Source: Hungatella hathewayi | GTDB taxonomy: Bacteria > Bacillota > Clostridia > Lachnospirales > Lachnospiraceae | Assembly: GCA_025149285.1 (NCBI GenBank) | Contig: CP102274.1 | Location: 4,118,001-4,182,000 of the forward strand | Direction of reading: 5' to 3' | DNA length: 64,000 bases | Part shown: positions 63,408-64,000 of the stretch, one piece after another | Layout: each line of letters opens with the position of its first letter | Numbering within the stretch: the first letter of the stretch is position 1 | Made by a program: the position numbers and the translations under genes | Notes under the pieces: model-generated | Told to the model about the DNA's origin: nothing | What the model saw: the letters and a program-made list of their open reading frames with translations, nothing else | The model's database searches: none

Positions 63408-64000
63408 ATGAACAGACGAATCGCTGAATGCATCAATATTCTGGGGGATTTTTGCGGAAAAAGAGACGTTGACGAACTGACGAAGGAAGAATTAAAAAGA
63501 ATATACGGAATTGACCAGGCGGATGTCATGGTGCTGTTCGGCGGCAGCATCCTGTGCGGCGGCGATGTGCTGGCCCGGGCGATTCAGCAGCAGGCAGCAA
63601 AACACTACGTCATTGCAGGAGGAGCCGGCCATACCACAGCAACTCTGCGGGCAAAGGTTCACCAGGAATGCCCGGAGATAGAGACGGAGGGGCTTCCTGA
63701 GGCCATGGTCTTTGCTGCATATTTGAAGGCACGCTACGGACTGGAGGCTGATTATCTGGAATGCTGTTCTACGAACTGCGGCAACAACATTACCTGTCTC
63801 CTTAAGCTCCTTAAGGAGCATCAGATTTCCTTCCGTTCCATCATCCTGGCTCAGGATGCTTCCATGCAGCACCGCATGGAAGCCGGTCTGCGCAAGTACG
63901 TGCCTGATGATGTCATCATCATCAATTATGCGGTATACCAGGCACACGTCGTAATCAGGGACGGGAAACTCGTTTATGAGAATGATATTCCCGGTATGTG
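63408..64000 (+). CDS. YdcF-like DUF218 protein (cut by window edge)
   Basis: The first 197 residues are visible. MNRRIAECINILGDFCGKRD is followed by ADVMVLFGGSILCGGDVLAR, the beginning of a DUF218 (PF02698) Rossmann-like domain, HYVIAGGAGHTTATLRAKVH, CCSTNCGNNI and SIILAQDASMQHRMEAGLRK. YdcF of E. coli binds S-adenosylmethionine; the role is unknown. GGAGGATACCT precedes ATG 63408. A minus-strand ORF across it is a shadow. Confidence 0.85.
   Translation, partial: MNRRIAECINILGDFCGKRDVDELTKEELKRIYGIDQADVMVLFGGSILCGGDVLARAIQQQAAKHYVIAGGAGHTTATLRAKVHQECPEIETEGLPEAMVFAAYLKARYGLEADYLECCSTNCGNNITCLLKLLKEHQISFRSIILAQDASMQHRMEAGLRKYVPDDVIIINYAVYQAHVVIRDGKLVYENDIPGM

Noticed and set aside
63492..63947. 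151-codon - strand ORF near the right edge
   Set aside because: It is antisense to the YdcF-like gene, which has a promoter, ribosome binding site and recognisable domain.

Overview
The window looks like a chromosomal segment of a Firmicute of the class Clostridia, most likely a gut Lachnospiraceae (Clostridium cluster XIVa). The reasons are a six-gene Rnf complex in the clostridial order C-D-G-E-A-B, a tryptophan T-box ahead of a trpXYZ-type transporter, a class I c-di-GMP riboswitch, YesM/YesN-type two-component systems next to sugar ABC transporters, many GGAGG ribosome binding sites, sigma-A promoters of TTGACA-17-TATAAT type, and roughly even base composition. The species call is inference. 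No plasmid, prophage or insertion sequence was recognised.

Layout. 1-1.5 kb: end of a two-component system and a nicotinamidase-like hydrolase. 1.7-5.4 kb: a small membrane protein, then a Trp T-box controlling a predicted tryptophan ABC transporter (trpX-trpY-trpZ). 5.4-8.0 kb: a membrane diguanylate cyclase interrupted by an in-frame TAG, behind a c-di-GMP-I riboswitch. 8.0-21.7 kb: a hexuronate locus with two KDG kinases, KDPG aldolase, an IclR regulator, a three-gene sugar ABC transporter, a YesM/YesN pair, a divergent LacI regulator and uronate isomerase. Three TGTAA-N4-TTACA operators tie the LacI regulator to the locus. 21.8-25.3 kb: two doubtful small ORFs, an APH-fold kinase, an M42 peptidase and a LacI regulator. 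25.3-35.4 kb: an oligosaccharide operon read leftward (binding protein, two permeases, GH2 beta-galactosidase, GH65 phosphorylase, EamA transporter, beta-phosphoglucomutase). 35.7-37.3 kb: a beta-lactamase-fold protein without its catalytic residues, fused to DUF302. 37.6-42.7 kb: rnfCDGEAB. 43-46 kb: cutC and a PadR-DUF1700-DUF4097 operon. 46.3-50.5 kb: MarR and a heterodimeric ABC exporter. 50.5-53.5 kb: small proteins, GNAT, ACT, a YdbC-like protein and tmRNA. 53.5-59 kb: a lipase-like membrane protein, Dus, MATE, and an amidase-deacetylase fusion. 59.2-63.3 kb: a four-gene overlapping sensor operon. 63.4 kb to the end: a partial YdcF-like gene.

The most unusual object is a 664-bp gene-free element at 11944-12607, between the last gene of the uronate ABC operon and the promoter of the IclR gene. 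It folds on paper into three large hairpins (a 40-bp perfect outer stem; a 10-bp stem around a CAA-rich loop; a 64-bp stem with one mismatch) closed by a 7-bp terminal inverted repeat. All four arms meet at alternating GCCC/GGGC blocks, giving a giant cloverleaf or four-way junction. It encodes no plausible protein and I do not recognise it as a known RNA or mobile element.
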